The notes: generated by a model from the letters alone, not told the origin. Numbered from the stretch's first letter, positions 42,088 through 51,598 are shown. The stretch: DNA of 64,000 nucleotides from an uncultured Fluviicola sp. (GCF_902168135.1 NZ_CABHOL010000054.1:1-64000), one strand, 5' to 3'. Program-made: numbers and translations.

Positions 42088-44145
42088 TTATCGGATCATG
42101 GTCACAAAACCATCGTAACGCGTTTTGTTTCCCTTAGTATCAGAAATGATGAAAATGTAAGTGTAAACTCCATCTGGTACCATCATACCATCGTTGGATC
42201 TTCCGTCCCATTTCAGGTCATTTTCATGGAATTCTTTGATGGTATTACCCCAGCGGTTTAGTATAAATCCTTCTAAAAGGTAACCTCCGGTAATGCTGAT
42301 AGAAAAGAAATCATTGATGTTGTCATTGTTAGGAGTGAAGACGTTTGGAATGAAAACCGCGTAGTCTTCCATGCTGCAGTCCTGGAATAAGATTTGGGTA
42401 GTATGAGTAGTAGGGCAGCCGTTCGCATCCTGCACATTTATTACTACATTATCTGATTCGTAATACCATGTTCCTTCAACCAGCAAAGAATCTCCATCAC
42501 AACTTGTTAATGTTTGAGACGTTGGAGTTACTGTAAAGAACGACAAGTTTAAAGTGTGCGTACTGTCACAGCCATTTTGACCGGTAAATACGAAAGGATA
42601 AGAACCTGCATCCGAAAAAGTTTGTCCGTTATAGGTATATGTATCACCCGGACAAATGCTTTGAGATTCATTGGTTGTTTGTGGAGAACATCCGGTAACT
42701 ACAATACTGTTACAATCCTGATCGGCACAAGCTCCATTTCCTACAGCGTAACAAACCTGGTAAGTTCCGGCTCCCGCTGAAGCAGGGTCAAATACACCTG
42801 ATGCTGAAATGCAGGTTCCGCAGCTAGCCGTCCACATTCCTCCTGCACTTGCTGCTACAAATTGGATAGGTGTATCAGAAGTTGAGAAAGGTCCCGTGGT
42901 TTGAATGGTTGGATCCTGTACAGGTGCTCCGGCCAGAATTGTTGCAGAAGCACTTGCGGAACAACCGCCGTTATCTGTAACTGTTACGTTGTAAGTGTCG
43001 GGGCAAAGATTTGAAATAGCCGCTGTAGTTGCCGTATTTGACCATAAAATCGTATATGGAGCTGTTCCCCCGGAAATGGTTGCAGTTGCTGTTCCGTCAC
43101 AGGCATTTAGACATGTTTCATTAGTAACGGTTGTCTGCACGGCAATTGTACTTCCTGAGTTGGTTACCGTTGTTTGTGCTGTTGTCGTACAACCTGCATT
43201 GTCGGTAATTTGTGCAGTATAAGTTCCGGCACATAGCCCCGTGATGTTTGCTGTTGTTGCGCCGTTCGACCATAGAATCGTATAAGGAGCGGCCCCACCT
43301 GTAATGGTTACATTTGCAGTACCGCTGCATGCTCCTCCACAACCTGTTGGAGTTGCTGTTGCGGTTGCCTGTAAACCGGTTGTTACTCCGCACTGCGGAT
43401 TCATAGAACCGATCCATGCGCTGTTTGATGCGTTATTTGCAGCTCCCGGTGTTTCATCTGTACCAACGTTTCCGGAGGTCCAGTCTGCCTGTGCAAACGG
43501 ATTTGTTCCTGTCAATGAAAATACTTTTCCACTCGCGGAACCCGTGAAATAAATAAAGTTGTTGGAGTTGTTGCTTCCCCAGCTTACTGCATGATAAACC
43601 GGAGATGTAGTACTTGACTGAACTAAGAAAGAATCGCCTCCGTTGGCCATAGCTACCTGACTCCAGCTTCCGGCTCCTGTAAGCCAGCTCGCATTCGGAG
43701 GGTAAGAGGTGTTTGAACTTGTGGGGCTTACACTTTGTCCTTCAAATAAGGTAGAGTTTATAGGAATGATCAAACGGCAGTTTCCATCTGACATGCTTAG
43801 ATCATCAGGTGGAATTGCACCGTTGCGGTCTGACTCGTTATAAACAACGATCAATGTCCCCTGTGGAATAGCATTCCAGAATGCATTGTCCGCAAAACGA
43901 ACTGCGCCCGCAGCAATTCCAACACCACTCCCGGAAGCAAAAGTACCGTTGTTGTCATCAAAAACAACTCCTCTTAGATCTACCGTAGGTACAGGTGTTT
44001 GACACGTAGGAGTTCCTGTTACGATGAACTCAACATATTCCTGTGTTCCGGTTCCCTGGGAAACCTCATTAATGATCAATTGTTGTGAATAAGACTGGAA
44101 AGTAAAACCTAAAATGAATCCAGCAACTACGCAGAGAGAACGCAT
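42088..44145 (-). CDS. Secreted lamin-tail/SprB-repeat protein with type B (CHU_C) sorting domain
   Basis: A 685-residue protein. The start at 44145 gives a clean signal (MRSLCVVAGFILGFTFQSYS), while the longer frame from 44187 adds 14 residues. Residues 20-150 form a lamin-tail-like domain (LIINEVSQGTGTQEYVEFIV). Two SprB repeats follow (ITGGAAPYTILWSNGATTAN and ISGGTAPYTILWSNTATTA), with an Ig-like GNGACADQDC region. The end is the gliding-motility-associated CHU_C domain (FIPNVFTPNNDNINDFFSIS ... NRWGNTIKEF ... WDGRSNDG), a type B sorting signal. It is exported by type IX secretion and probably acts as a surface adhesin. Confidence 0.9.
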   Translation of the reverse strand: MRSLCVVAGFILGFTFQSYSQQLIINEVSQGTGTQEYVEFIVTGTPTCQTPVPTVDLRGVVFDDNNGTFASGSGVGIAAGAVRFADNAFWNAIPQGTLIVVYNESDRNGAIPPDDLSMSDGNCRLIIPINSTLFEGQSVSPTSSNTSYPPNASWLTGAGSWSQVAMANGGDSFLVQSSTTSPVYHAVSWGSNNSNNFIYFTGSASGKVFSLTGTNPFAQADWTSGNVGTDETPGAANNASNSAWIGSMNPQCGVTTGLQATATATPTGCGGACSGTANVTITGGAAPYTILWSNGATTANITGLCAGTYTAQITDNAGCTTTAQTTVTNSGSTIAVQTTVTNETCLNACDGTATATISGGTAPYTILWSNTATTAAISNLCPDTYNVTVTDNGGCSASASATILAGAPVQDPTIQTTGPFSTSDTPIQFVAASAGGMWTASCGTCISASGVFDPASAGAGTYQVCYAVGNGACADQDCNSIVVTGCSPQTTNESQSICPGDTYTYNGQTFSDAGSYPFVFTGQNGCDSTHTLNLSFFTVTPTSQTLTSCDGDSLLVEGTWYYESDNVVINVQDANGCPTTHTTQILFQDCSMEDYAVFIPNVFTPNNDNINDFFSISITGGYLLEGFILNRWGNTIKEFHENDLKWDGRSNDGMMVPDGVYTYIFIISDTKGNKTRYDGFVTMIR

Positions 44146-44353
44146 TTTTTGAACGTAATAAACTCTAATTGAACCTGGTTTCAGCAACGGATCTTGTGCT
44201 TCAAGGATTACAAGCTCAACTTTTCACGGCAAAGATAGGCTGAAATAGTTAATTCTTCAGGTAAAATATGTTACCAAATGGTTATTATCATGTAATTTTT
44301 CGTTTTGAATTGTTTAAGTTTGAATAAGTATTTTTTCCCTTAAAAATGTAACC

Positions 44354-44866
44354 TTGAAAACATTTTTGTTCCTTTTCTGCCTGCTTCTTTTTTCGTTAGT
44401 TCGGGCTCAGAGAACCCTTGATGTAAGTGGTGAGATTGTATTTCCTTTTATTAATCAATACAGCGCTTACGGGTTAAGTAAAAAATCTGCTAAAAAATCA
44501 ATCAAACTATACGAGAAACTCTATGAAAAAGCAAAAAAGGAAAATAATCTGAGTGATGAAATGCGCTTATTTGCACTGGTAAAAGAGCGTGGATTGCTTT
44601 ATAATCCGTATGTCATTGTGAGAGGTTCACTGGATGAGGAAATAATTGTATACATGGATTCGGCGACCTATCAGAAAACGTTTGTCTGGAATTATAAATT
44701 TGAAGAGCTGACTGCTAGCCAAAGTTTTCTTTGGTTCCGTGCTAAAACCAGCCGATTGGGTGAGAACGCCTATTGGCTGACTGAATTCAATGGTATATAC
44801 CTGATTCGGGATGCAACACGTTCCAAACACACCTCTAAATTTGCCATGGACGTTTATCGGAAATAA
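44354..44866 (+). CDS. Exported protein of unknown function
   Basis: A 170-residue protein starting at a TTG (44354), which is the first codon of a good signal peptide (MKTFLFLFCLLLFSLVRAQ). No ATG is available before the signal. The mature part has a basic helical segment (GLSKKSAKKSIKLYEKLYEK) and then a beta-type half ending in YLIRDATRSKHTSKFAMDVYRK. No family is recognised. A sigma-factor remnant follows in the same direction. Confidence 0.6.
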   Translation: MKTFLFLFCLLLFSLVRAQRTLDVSGEIVFPFINQYSAYGLSKKSAKKSIKLYEKLYEKAKKENNLSDEMRLFALVKERGLLYNPYVIVRGSLDEEIIVYMDSATYQKTFVWNYKFEELTASQSFLWFRAKTSRLGENAYWLTEFNGIYLIRDATRSKHTSKFAMDVYRK

Positions 44867-44875
44867 CCACGTTGA

Positions 44876-45076
44876 TTAAACTTTTGGCATCATTACAACC
44901 TGGCTTTGCAGTACGTTCAAAATCTCAGTGATGCAGAAGAAATTACGCAAGATGTTTTCCTCGCCGCTCACAAGGCATTGGATAAATTCCGGAATGAATC
45001 CAATCACGGAACCTGGCTCTACCGGATTACGATCAATAAATCACTGGATTTTCTAAAAGCGAAAAAGATGGAATGA
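44876..45076 (+). pseudogene. ECF sigma factor remnant (region 2 only)
   Basis: An open frame of 66 codons between a TGA at 44873 and a TGA at 45074 reads ALQYVQNLSDAEEITQDVFL, then KALDKFRNESNHGTWLYRI, then TINKSLDFLKAKKME. This is sigma region 2 of an ECF sigma-70 factor, including the core-binding DAEEITQDVF and the -10-recognition GTWLYRITINKSLDFL part. The N-terminal 20-30 residues are missing, there is no ATG, GTG or TTG giving a normal start, and region 4 (the DNA-binding HTH) is absent: the frame stops just after the linker begins. I read it as a decayed gene or a deletion scar. Confidence 0.82.
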
Positions 45077-45083
45077 GTACTTA

Positions 45084-46901
45084 TTATCCTAAGTTAATCT
45101 GCATCTTCACCAAATCCGAATAAGCGCCACTGGTTGCCATCAAATCCGAATGGTTTCCGCTTTCAACAATCTGACCGTTTTGAAGTACCAAAATCTTATT
45201 GGCGTTGCGAATAGTACTCAAACGATGTGCAATTACGATACAGGTTCTTCCCTTCATCAATGTTTCCAAAGCATCCTGTACCACGCGTTCTGATTCCGAA
45301 TCCAAAGCAGATGTTGCCTCGTCCAGGATCAGAATAGTCGGATTTTTCAAAATAGCCCGTGCAATAGCGATACGTTGCTTCTGACCTCCGGATAACTGGA
45401 TTCCCCGGTCACCGACCTGTGTTTTAAAACCATCCGGGAAACTCATAATGAAATCGTAAGCATTTGCCTGTTTTGCTGAGCTGATAATTTCTTCCTCACT
45501 TGCTCCGGGTCTTCCGAATGCAATGTTCTCAAAAATAGTTCCTGCAAACAGTAATACGTCTTGCGGAACGATGGCGATGTGCTCTCTTAAGTATTTAATG
45601 TCGATGGAATCTGCATTGGTCTCACCGAAGAAAACTGCTCCCTGGCTTACCTTGTAATAATTCAGTACGAGTGAAGATATGGTAGTTTTTCCACCTCCGG
45701 AAGTACCAACCAGCGCCAATGTTTCATTGCGGTTCAATTCAAATGAAATACCTTTCAGAACTTCTATTTCCGGACGCTGCGGATAGGAGAAACGAACGTT
45801 TTCGAAACGGATGGAACCATCAATTTCCGGTTTGTCTGTTCCTTTAAATATTTCAGATTCGCTGGATTCGTTAATGATGTCCATTAATTTTTCTGTTCCA
45901 CCGATCGTTTTTTGGATACCGCTGTAGAAATCCGGCAGTGAACCGATACTTGCAGCCATCAGCAGGGTAACCATCAGGAAGGAATACAAATCTCCCTGGC
46001 TTAATTCAGGGTTCGTTCCCTGTGTCATCAACAAGCCTTGCCAAACAATGAAAACGATGGATCCGAACATGCAGAAAACCATGAAGGAAATGAACAAGCC
46101 TCTCCAAATTCCACTTTTTATGTTTAAGCGACGGATCTCTTCAATAGATGTTTTAAATCGTTTGATGAGGTAGTTTTCGTTCGTGAAAGCTTTTATATTA
46201 CCGATTCCGGTGAGGGATTCTTCTGCAATAGCATTGGATGTGGCTGTTTGGTCCTGTGCTTCCTTGGATAATCGTTTGATAAATCTTCCGAACAAAACGG
46301 CTACTATCATAATAACCGGCACTGTTGAAAGCATAATGAGGGAAAGCTTCCAGGATACAAATGTCAAATAAGCAATACCTCCTACAACCATCACTATCTG
46401 ACGGAAGAATTCGGCAACTGTTGTTCGGAGTGTCTCCTGGATTTGGGTGATGTCTGCGGAAATGCGGCTCGTCAATTCTCCAACGGTATTTCGGTTGAAA
46501 AAATCCATCGGAAGGTGAAGCATGCGCTGGAAAACGTCATGACGCAAATCCCGCAATGCTTTTTCAGTCACGTTGGTAAACAAAACGACCCGGAAATAAC
46601 TAAAAACAGCCTGACCGCCGAAAAGTGCAAACAATGAAACGGCAACGGTGGTAATGTTCGATAAATCAATTGCTTTGATAGCCTCTGCCATACTGGTTTG
46701 GGAACCGCTGCTTAAACCCAGTAATTGTCCCAGTAAAATAGGGAATATCAATCCTACGGATGTTGAAAGGACGAGAAAAATCCAGCCGACCCCGTATTCA
46801 AATCGGTATGGCTTTAGATAGTGAAAAAGTTTGCGGGCCTTTTTATAGCTTTCACGCGTTAATTGGATCTTTTCTTTCTTCGCTTGCTTTGGTCGCAACA
46901 T
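45084..46901 (-). CDS. ABC exporter, MsbA-like (membrane and ATPase domains fused)
   Basis: A 605-residue half-transporter. Six membrane helices in residues 30-320 are followed by the ATPase domain: Walker A GTSGGGKTT, Q-loop, signature LSGGQKQRIAIARA, Walker B ILILDEATSALD and the switch His in IAHRLSTI. Homodimers of this type flip lipids, including lipid A core, or export drugs and peptides; MsbA-type function is the likeliest by length and the absence of an extra domain. It is divergent from rpmH, with its own promoter. No partner gene is adjacent. Confidence 0.9.
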   Translation of the reverse strand: MLRPKQAKKEKIQLTRESYKKARKLFHYLKPYRFEYGVGWIFLVLSTSVGLIFPILLGQLLGLSSGSQTSMAEAIKAIDLSNITTVAVSLFALFGGQAVFSYFRVVLFTNVTEKALRDLRHDVFQRMLHLPMDFFNRNTVGELTSRISADITQIQETLRTTVAEFFRQIVMVVGGIAYLTFVSWKLSLIMLSTVPVIMIVAVLFGRFIKRLSKEAQDQTATSNAIAEESLTGIGNIKAFTNENYLIKRFKTSIEEIRRLNIKSGIWRGLFISFMVFCMFGSIVFIVWQGLLMTQGTNPELSQGDLYSFLMVTLLMAASIGSLPDFYSGIQKTIGGTEKLMDIINESSESEIFKGTDKPEIDGSIRFENVRFSYPQRPEIEVLKGISFELNRNETLALVGTSGGGKTTISSLVLNYYKVSQGAVFFGETNADSIDIKYLREHIAIVPQDVLLFAGTIFENIAFGRPGASEEEIISSAKQANAYDFIMSFPDGFKTQVGDRGIQLSGGQKQRIAIARAILKNPTILILDEATSALDSESERVVQDALETLMKGRTCIVIAHRLSTIRNANKILVLQNGQIVESGNHSDLMATSGAYSDLVKMQINLG

Positions 46902-46922
46902 CTTTTTGCTAGTTTTGTATCA

Positions 46923-46952
46923 CAAAAGTAATAGGCGATTGATTGCAACAAA
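46923..46952 (-). promoter_or_regulatory. Promoter TTTG-N18-TACTTTTG of the ABC exporter
   Basis: On the minus strand TTTG (46952-46949) and TACTTTTG (46930-46923) are 18 bases apart, and the -7 box ends 21 bases before the ATG at 46901. Confidence 0.65.
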
Positions 46953-46981
46953 CTTTTTTTTCGATTATTTTCGATTAAAAC

Positions 46982-47011
46982 TTGAAAAATTAGAAAATCT
47001 GCCTATCTTTG
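46982..47011 (+). promoter_or_regulatory. Promoter TTG-N19-TATCTTTG of rpmH
   Basis: TTG at 46982-46984 and TATCTTTG at 47004-47011 with 19-base spacing match the Bacteroidota consensus exactly. The leader to the rpmH ATG is about 70 bases. Confidence 0.8.
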
Positions 47012-47086
47012 CACCCCATTCTGACAAATGTCTGACATTTCGAGGGATTTTAAGAAGCAATAAGAACATTCGATAAAGTATAGATC

Positions 47087-47245
47087 ATGAAAAGAACGTT
47101 TCAACCGTCTGTAAGAAAAAGAAGAAACAAGCACGGTTTCCGTAGTCGTATGGCGACTAAAAACGGAAGAAAAGTATTAGCGGCTCGTCGTCGCAAAGGT
47201 CGTAAGAAATTAACTGTTTCTGACGAAGGCTTCCACAAACGTTAA
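47087..47245 (+). CDS. rpmH: 50S ribosomal protein L34
   Basis: A 52-residue L34: [20 protein letters not shown] at the start is the universal family opening, and [21 protein letters not shown] completes the basic core. It is a late-assembling rRNA-binding protein of the large subunit. The usual partner rnpA is not next to it. It has a consensus promoter and an intrinsic terminator. Confidence 0.98.
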   Translation: MKRTFQPSVRKRRNKHGFRSRMATKNGRKVLAARRRKGRKKLTVSDEGFHKR

Positions 47246-47262
47246 TTCGTGTAAAGAATTTT

Positions 47263-47291
47263 TAAAGCTCCGATATTTCGGGGCTTTTTTT
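47263..47291 (+). terminator. Intrinsic terminator after rpmH
   Basis: AAAGCTCCGA and TCGGGGCTTT form a stem around TATT, followed by a run of T. It ends 12 bases before the histidine kinase start. Confidence 0.85.
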
Positions 47292-47302
47292 ATTTTTATA
47301 CC

Positions 47303-49129
47303 ATGATGACCGCAATTCGTTATTTTTTCTTTTTCTGCCTGTTTTTTGTGTCTTTAACCGCCAGACCGCAATCTGACTCCCTGCAAACTGCAAAATGGCT
47401 GGATAGTGCTTTGTTTTACCCGGAAAAACAACCCTTTTACCTTGGAAAAGTTGCTAAAATCGAGCAAAGGAACCTGCAAAACAAACCTGTTCTCGCAGAT
47501 ATCTTGGCTTTGCGTACTAAATTCGAACTGAGAAAGGGAAATAGTGAGGGAGCTGAGAAATTAGTCTTGCGGGCGAAACAAATTTTTAAGAAAGAACCGG
47601 TATTGCTTGCCAACTTTTTTAGCCTGGAAGGAAGTATCCGCGCAACAGAACGTAAATTCGAACAGGCCATTCATAACTATCAATTGGCTCTCAGGCTCTA
47701 TGATTCATTGGAAATGAGAAGAGAAGCAGCATATGTAAAAAATAATGTCGCCAATGTATTTTTCAATCTGAATGATTTCGAGTCGGCTTACTCTTACGCA
47801 AAGGAATCCTATGAGGTTGTTCATCAGTTGAATGACACGGTGTATTATCCGCAGATTGCAGCAATTGTAGCTATTTCGGAGGCAAAAACAAAACGGATCC
47901 GATCCGCACGGGAACATGCCTATACTGCAGTCTCTGCTGGAGAAAAATACCATCTTCCGGTTGCAGTGATTCTAGGAAAATATGCCCTTGGAGATGTTTT
48001 TGCCCAGGAGAAACAATGGGACAAGGCCAGATCTCAGTATTCAGAAGTGGTAAAACAGTCGGAAAAGCTGCGTCTTTTTCAATTTGAATCTTATGGGCGA
48101 ATAGGTTTATTATCCTGTTATGTTTCATTGCACATGTACCCGGAAGCGATTGTGGAAGGAGAAAAAGTACTTGCTCTCAATAAAGCCCTGAATCTTCATT
48201 ATTCGGATTATACGATTTATCAGCAATTGTCAGAGGCTTATTATGGAGTTGGTAATTATCAGAAGGCTTTTGATTATTTGAGGAACGCCAATACCATGTA
48301 TCGCGAATATAGCAGCGTTGAAAACAAAAAAGCGATCCAGGAACTTTTGACGAAATATGAGACGGAGAAGAAGGAACGTGAGCTGTTCCAAAAGGAATTG
48401 GTATTAAGTCGCGCAGTGACCTGGATTTTGGCCTTGCTTTTTACCTTGTCCCTGTTCCTGGTTTTGTTCCTTTGGTGGAGAAGGCGGAATCGGATACGAT
48501 TAACAACCATGCAGTTGAGTGCAGAAAAACGGCAGCTGGAAGCATTTGTTGAAGGGGAAAGAAGAGAACGCGAGCGCATTGCTTCCGATATCCATGATGG
48601 AATAGCCAGTACATTGACCGGATTAATGCTGCAGGCAGAACAAACGGATCATTCGGGCGGTTTGAATGAATTTGCCACCCATTTACAGAATCTAAGAAAC
48701 GAAGTGCGTTTAATCTCACAGAATATATCACCGTTCAATTTCAAAGAAGAAGGATGGAATCAGTCGTTTCAGAGATTCTTATCTTCTGTTCAGTCGGCTA
48801 AATTTGCCGTTCATTTTACTGCCAAATATGATGAAGATCAATTGAACAATCAAAGAGGAATGGTTGTTTATCGCATATTGCAGGAATTGATACAGAATAC
48901 CTTGAAACATGCAGATGCAACGGAATGTGAACTGCTTATTCTGGAAGAGAATAACCGGATTTTAATCCAATATGCAGACAATGGAAAAGGAACAACCGAA
49001 CAGGAGCTGGAGAAAGGAAACGGATGGCAGTCTTTTCTAATGCGCTTGACAGCAATCAATGGAACACTTGTGGTGGCAGACGGATCATTTGACGGTTTTA
49101 AAATTGATATTTCTTTACCCAAATTGTAA
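47303..49129 (+). CDS. TPR sensor histidine kinase (HisKA_3/NarX-LytS type)
   Basis: A 608-residue membrane kinase. It has a signal peptide or N-terminal helix (MTAIRYFFFFCLFFVSLTAR), an extracytoplasmic array of tetratricopeptide repeats (about 40-340; for example FEQAIHNYQLALRLYDSL), a coiled segment and a membrane helix near 370-392 (ILALLFTLSLFLVLFLW). A HisKA_3 dimerisation domain follows with the phospho-acceptor His in IASDIHDGIASTLTGLML, then an HATPase domain with N-box LQELIQNTLKHADATEC and G-box YADNGKGTTEQEL. The response regulator starts 10 bases downstream. TPR sensors in Bacteroidota probably respond to envelope cues; the signal is unknown. Confidence 0.92.
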   Translation: MMTAIRYFFFFCLFFVSLTARPQSDSLQTAKWLDSALFYPEKQPFYLGKVAKIEQRNLQNKPVLADILALRTKFELRKGNSEGAEKLVLRAKQIFKKEPVLLANFFSLEGSIRATERKFEQAIHNYQLALRLYDSLEMRREAAYVKNNVANVFFNLNDFESAYSYAKESYEVVHQLNDTVYYPQIAAIVAISEAKTKRIRSAREHAYTAVSAGEKYHLPVAVILGKYALGDVFAQEKQWDKARSQYSEVVKQSEKLRLFQFESYGRIGLLSCYVSLHMYPEAIVEGEKVLALNKALNLHYSDYTIYQQLSEAYYGVGNYQKAFDYLRNANTMYREYSSVENKKAIQELLTKYETEKKERELFQKELVLSRAVTWILALLFTLSLFLVLFLWWRRRNRIRLTTMQLSAEKRQLEAFVEGERRERERIASDIHDGIASTLTGLMLQAEQTDHSGGLNEFATHLQNLRNEVRLISQNISPFNFKEEGWNQSFQRFLSSVQSAKFAVHFTAKYDEDQLNNQRGMVVYRILQELIQNTLKHADATECELLILEENNRILIQYADNGKGTTEQELEKGNGWQSFLMRLTAINGTLVVADGSFDGFKIDISLPKL

Positions 49130-49138
49130 GTTTGTGGT

Positions 49139-49771
49139 ATGAATATCATTATTGCGGAGGATCATGCTTTAATCATTGACGGACTACGGGCCGTTCTGGA
49201 ACAGCAGGAAATGAATGTATTTCCCGCAATGAATGAAAAAATGCTGTATCAGTTACTAAATGAACAGCCTTTTGATGTATTGATCCAGGATATTCGTTTT
49301 GGAAAAACAGATGCCCGCACAATCATACCTGCTATCCGTCAGGAATTCCCAAGCTTAAGGATCATTGCTTTGACCAGTTTGGATGATTTAGCTTCCATTC
49401 AGTCGGTACTGGCAACCAATGTTTCAGGCTATGTTTTAAAATCAGAACCAACGGGAAGGATTATTGATGCCATTCATGCAGTTGTTTCAGGAAGTACTTA
49501 TCTGAGTCCGGAAGTACAGGCCGTTTTAGCTGGGAATTCTGAATCCATTCCGGAAGTGCGCTTATCAGAACGGGAAAAAGGGGTTTTGAAAGGAATTCTG
49601 GATGAAAAATCCACAAAAGAAATAGCCGAAAGCCTGTTTGTGTCCGAAAAGACCGTAGAACACTACAGATCCAATCTGTTCATCAAATTTGATGTTAAAA
49701 ACGTTTCCGGCCTGGTAAAGAAAGCGATACTTCAAGGGTTCTATCAGGAAGGTCCGGATTCTCGTAATTAG
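49139..49771 (+). CDS. Response regulator, NarL/LuxR type
   Basis: A 210-residue two-domain regulator: receiver with the acidic pocket in IIIAEDHALI, the phospho-accepting Asp in DVLIQDIRF and the conserved Thr/Ser and Lys at ALTSLDD and YVLKSEPTGR. The C-terminal LuxR-type HTH is seen in LSEREKGVLKGILDEKSTKE and SLFVSEKTVEHYRSNLFIKF. It is the partner of the TPR histidine kinase directly upstream. A perfect TAAGTTTG box (49127-49134), 20 bases after a TTG, lies right before its ATG and could make an extra, nearly leaderless transcript; coincidence is possible. Target genes unknown. Confidence 0.93.
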   Translation: MNIIIAEDHALIIDGLRAVLEQQEMNVFPAMNEKMLYQLLNEQPFDVLIQDIRFGKTDARTIIPAIRQEFPSLRIIALTSLDDLASIQSVLATNVSGYVLKSEPTGRIIDAIHAVVSGSTYLSPEVQAVLAGNSESIPEVRLSEREKGVLKGILDEKSTKEIAESLFVSEKTVEHYRSNLFIKFDVKNVSGLVKKAILQGFYQEGPDSRN

Positions 49772-49853
49772 GGTTTTCCCTAAGAGCATTTTGAGTGTTT
49801 TCCCTAAAAGGGGATTCTCCACATAAGCGGAACTTTGTTGAAAATTACCGATT

Positions 49854-51530
49854 ATGAAGAAATTATCCTTTTTAATGCTGATTTTGCTAGGCAATTTCAT
49901 CAATTTAAATGCTCAAAACCTGCTGACAGATTTGCGCCCCGGACTGGATGGGAGTGAACCTGGTTTTGACAATGCTTTTCAACGAAACAACGAGCTATAT
50001 TTCATTGCAAATCCGGATGGAATAACAAACCGTTTGTATAAAACCGACGGAACTTCCGGGAATACGGTGGTACTTGAAGGAGGAAGCAGTATGTATATCT
50101 CTTTGATTCTTGGTTTTTTAGGAGATGATTTGTTGTACATAGCAGGTGATTTTTTGAACGGTGGTTCATTCGGACTTTACAAAACAAACGGTACGCCGGG
50201 TGCAGGTGAACTAGTCGCAGATTATCACCAGGGAAACGACTGGTTTGTCGCTTATCCGATGACCATTACCATGAACAATGTCCTGTATTTCCTTGGAAAC
50301 GACGGGGTAACAGGTTTTGAATTGTGGAGAACAGATGGAACAACTGCCGGAACTTATTTGGTAAAGGATATCAATCCTGGAGCTGAATCATGTCTTTTAA
50401 TAACGTCTCCTGACCAATACTTTGCAGAGCTAAACGGCTTCATCTATTTTGGGGCTGCCGAACCTGTGAATGGGGCAGAGTTGTGGAAATCCGACGGGAC
50501 AGAAGCAGGTACAACCCTGGTAGCCAATATCGATACTTCCGAAGCCATTGTTCCGAACTTAGGAAGTAATCCGGCGTTTTTCTGCAAATACAACAATGCA
50601 GTTTATTTTTCCGCTCTGCGTCCGGTGGATGGAAGAGAACTGTGGAAAACAGATGGCACGGAAGCCGGAACGGTCTTGGTAAAAGATCTGGCTGCAGGCA
50701 GCGGCTCACCGTCAAACATGATTGAATACAACGGGTTGCTCTATTTTTCAGCATTTTATCCTGATCAAAATTATACTTTATATAAATCCAACGGAACAAA
50801 TGCCGGTACAGTTGCCGTGAAACCACCAAGTAGCGGCGGACCTATATTGTCATTGGACGATCCGTTCGTGATTTTTAAAAACAAACTTTTTTTTGCAGCT
50901 AATGATGGCATTAATGGACAGGGATTCTCATCCATTTGGTATTCCGATGGAACTGCAGCGGGAACATCACCTCAGGCAGATATTCCGGCGGCATACAATT
51001 CCCACCCGCTGAACTTGCTGGCAACGACGAATTATTTGTATTATACGGCATACGATGATGTAAACGGAAATATGAATTATGGAGTTTACCGTACGACTGA
51101 TTTAGCCAATCAAAATGTGTTGCTAACAGCTTCTACCTTTGATGCAAATGAGTTCCAACCGCTTCATTTGGTGAATGGCTGCTTACTTGTACGCGGTGAT
51201 AATAACGGTGCAACAGGCGAAGAAATTTATACGGTTTGCAATCAAGCTACACAGCCTGTAGGTTTAGAAGAATACAAACAGGAAGTATTTACCGTTTATC
51301 CCAATCCAGCCATTGATCGGATTACAGTTGAATCTGTTAGTAATTTGGATCAGGTGAGTGGAGTGACTTTACAAAGCTTATCCGGTCAGCCGGTAACTCT
51401 GTCCTACGCGTTTTCTGCTCAGGGTAAAATGATCATCGAGGGACTTTCCAATTATCATTCAGGCTTATATATTCTCACCATTACAACCAAAAGCGGAAGC
51501 AGCCAACAAGTTAAACTAGTTATAGAATAA
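49854..51530 (+). CDS. ELWxxDGT-repeat secreted protein with type IX (type A) sorting domain
   Basis: A 558-residue exported protein: signal MKKLSFLMLILLGNFINLNA, then about six to eight ELWxxDGTxxGT units (GFELWRTDGTTAGTYLVKD, GAELWKSDGTEAGTTLVAN, GRELWKTDGTEAGTVLVKD) in a beta-propeller-like array. These units are known from hyalin-type and cyanobacterial/Bacteroidota surface proteins. The last 80 residues are a sorting domain (VYPNPAIDRITVESVSNL, LSNYHSGLYILTITTKSGSS, KLVIE). The type IX system would export it; role unknown, surface binding probable. Confidence 0.9.
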   Translation: MKKLSFLMLILLGNFINLNAQNLLTDLRPGLDGSEPGFDNAFQRNNELYFIANPDGITNRLYKTDGTSGNTVVLEGGSSMYISLILGFLGDDLLYIAGDFLNGGSFGLYKTNGTPGAGELVADYHQGNDWFVAYPMTITMNNVLYFLGNDGVTGFELWRTDGTTAGTYLVKDINPGAESCLLITSPDQYFAELNGFIYFGAAEPVNGAELWKSDGTEAGTTLVANIDTSEAIVPNLGSNPAFFCKYNNAVYFSALRPVDGRELWKTDGTEAGTVLVKDLAAGSGSPSNMIEYNGLLYFSAFYPDQNYTLYKSNGTNAGTVAVKPPSSGGPILSLDDPFVIFKNKLFFAANDGINGQGFSSIWYSDGTAAGTSPQADIPAAYNSHPLNLLATTNYLYYTAYDDVNGNMNYGVYRTTDLANQNVLLTASTFDANEFQPLHLVNGCLLVRGDNNGATGEEIYTVCNQATQPVGLEEYKQEVFTVYPNPAIDRITVESVSNLDQVSGVTLQSLSGQPVTLSYAFSAQGKMIIEGLSNYHSGLYILTITTKSGSSQQVKLVIE

Positions 51531-51550
51531 TTAGGATAACTACCTATGCC

Positions 51551-51570
51551 GGGCCGGAGAAATCCGGCCT
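51551..51570. other. Stem-loop GGCCGGA-GAAA-TCCGGCC
   Basis: A perfect 7-bp GC-rich stem with a GAAA tetraloop between two plus-strand genes. No T-run follows, so it may stabilise an mRNA end rather than terminate. Confidence 0.55.
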
Positions 51571-51598
51571 GTTACCAGGATTAATAAAAGAGTTTCTT

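Noticed and set aside
44876-45076. Functional sigma factor
   Set aside because: No start codon for a full region 2, and region 4 is entirely missing, so it is listed as a pseudogene.
49127-49134. Separate promoter for the response regulator
   Set aside because: The box fits the consensus, but it is formed by the stop codon region of the kinase gene in an operon with a 10-base gap; coincidence is as likely.
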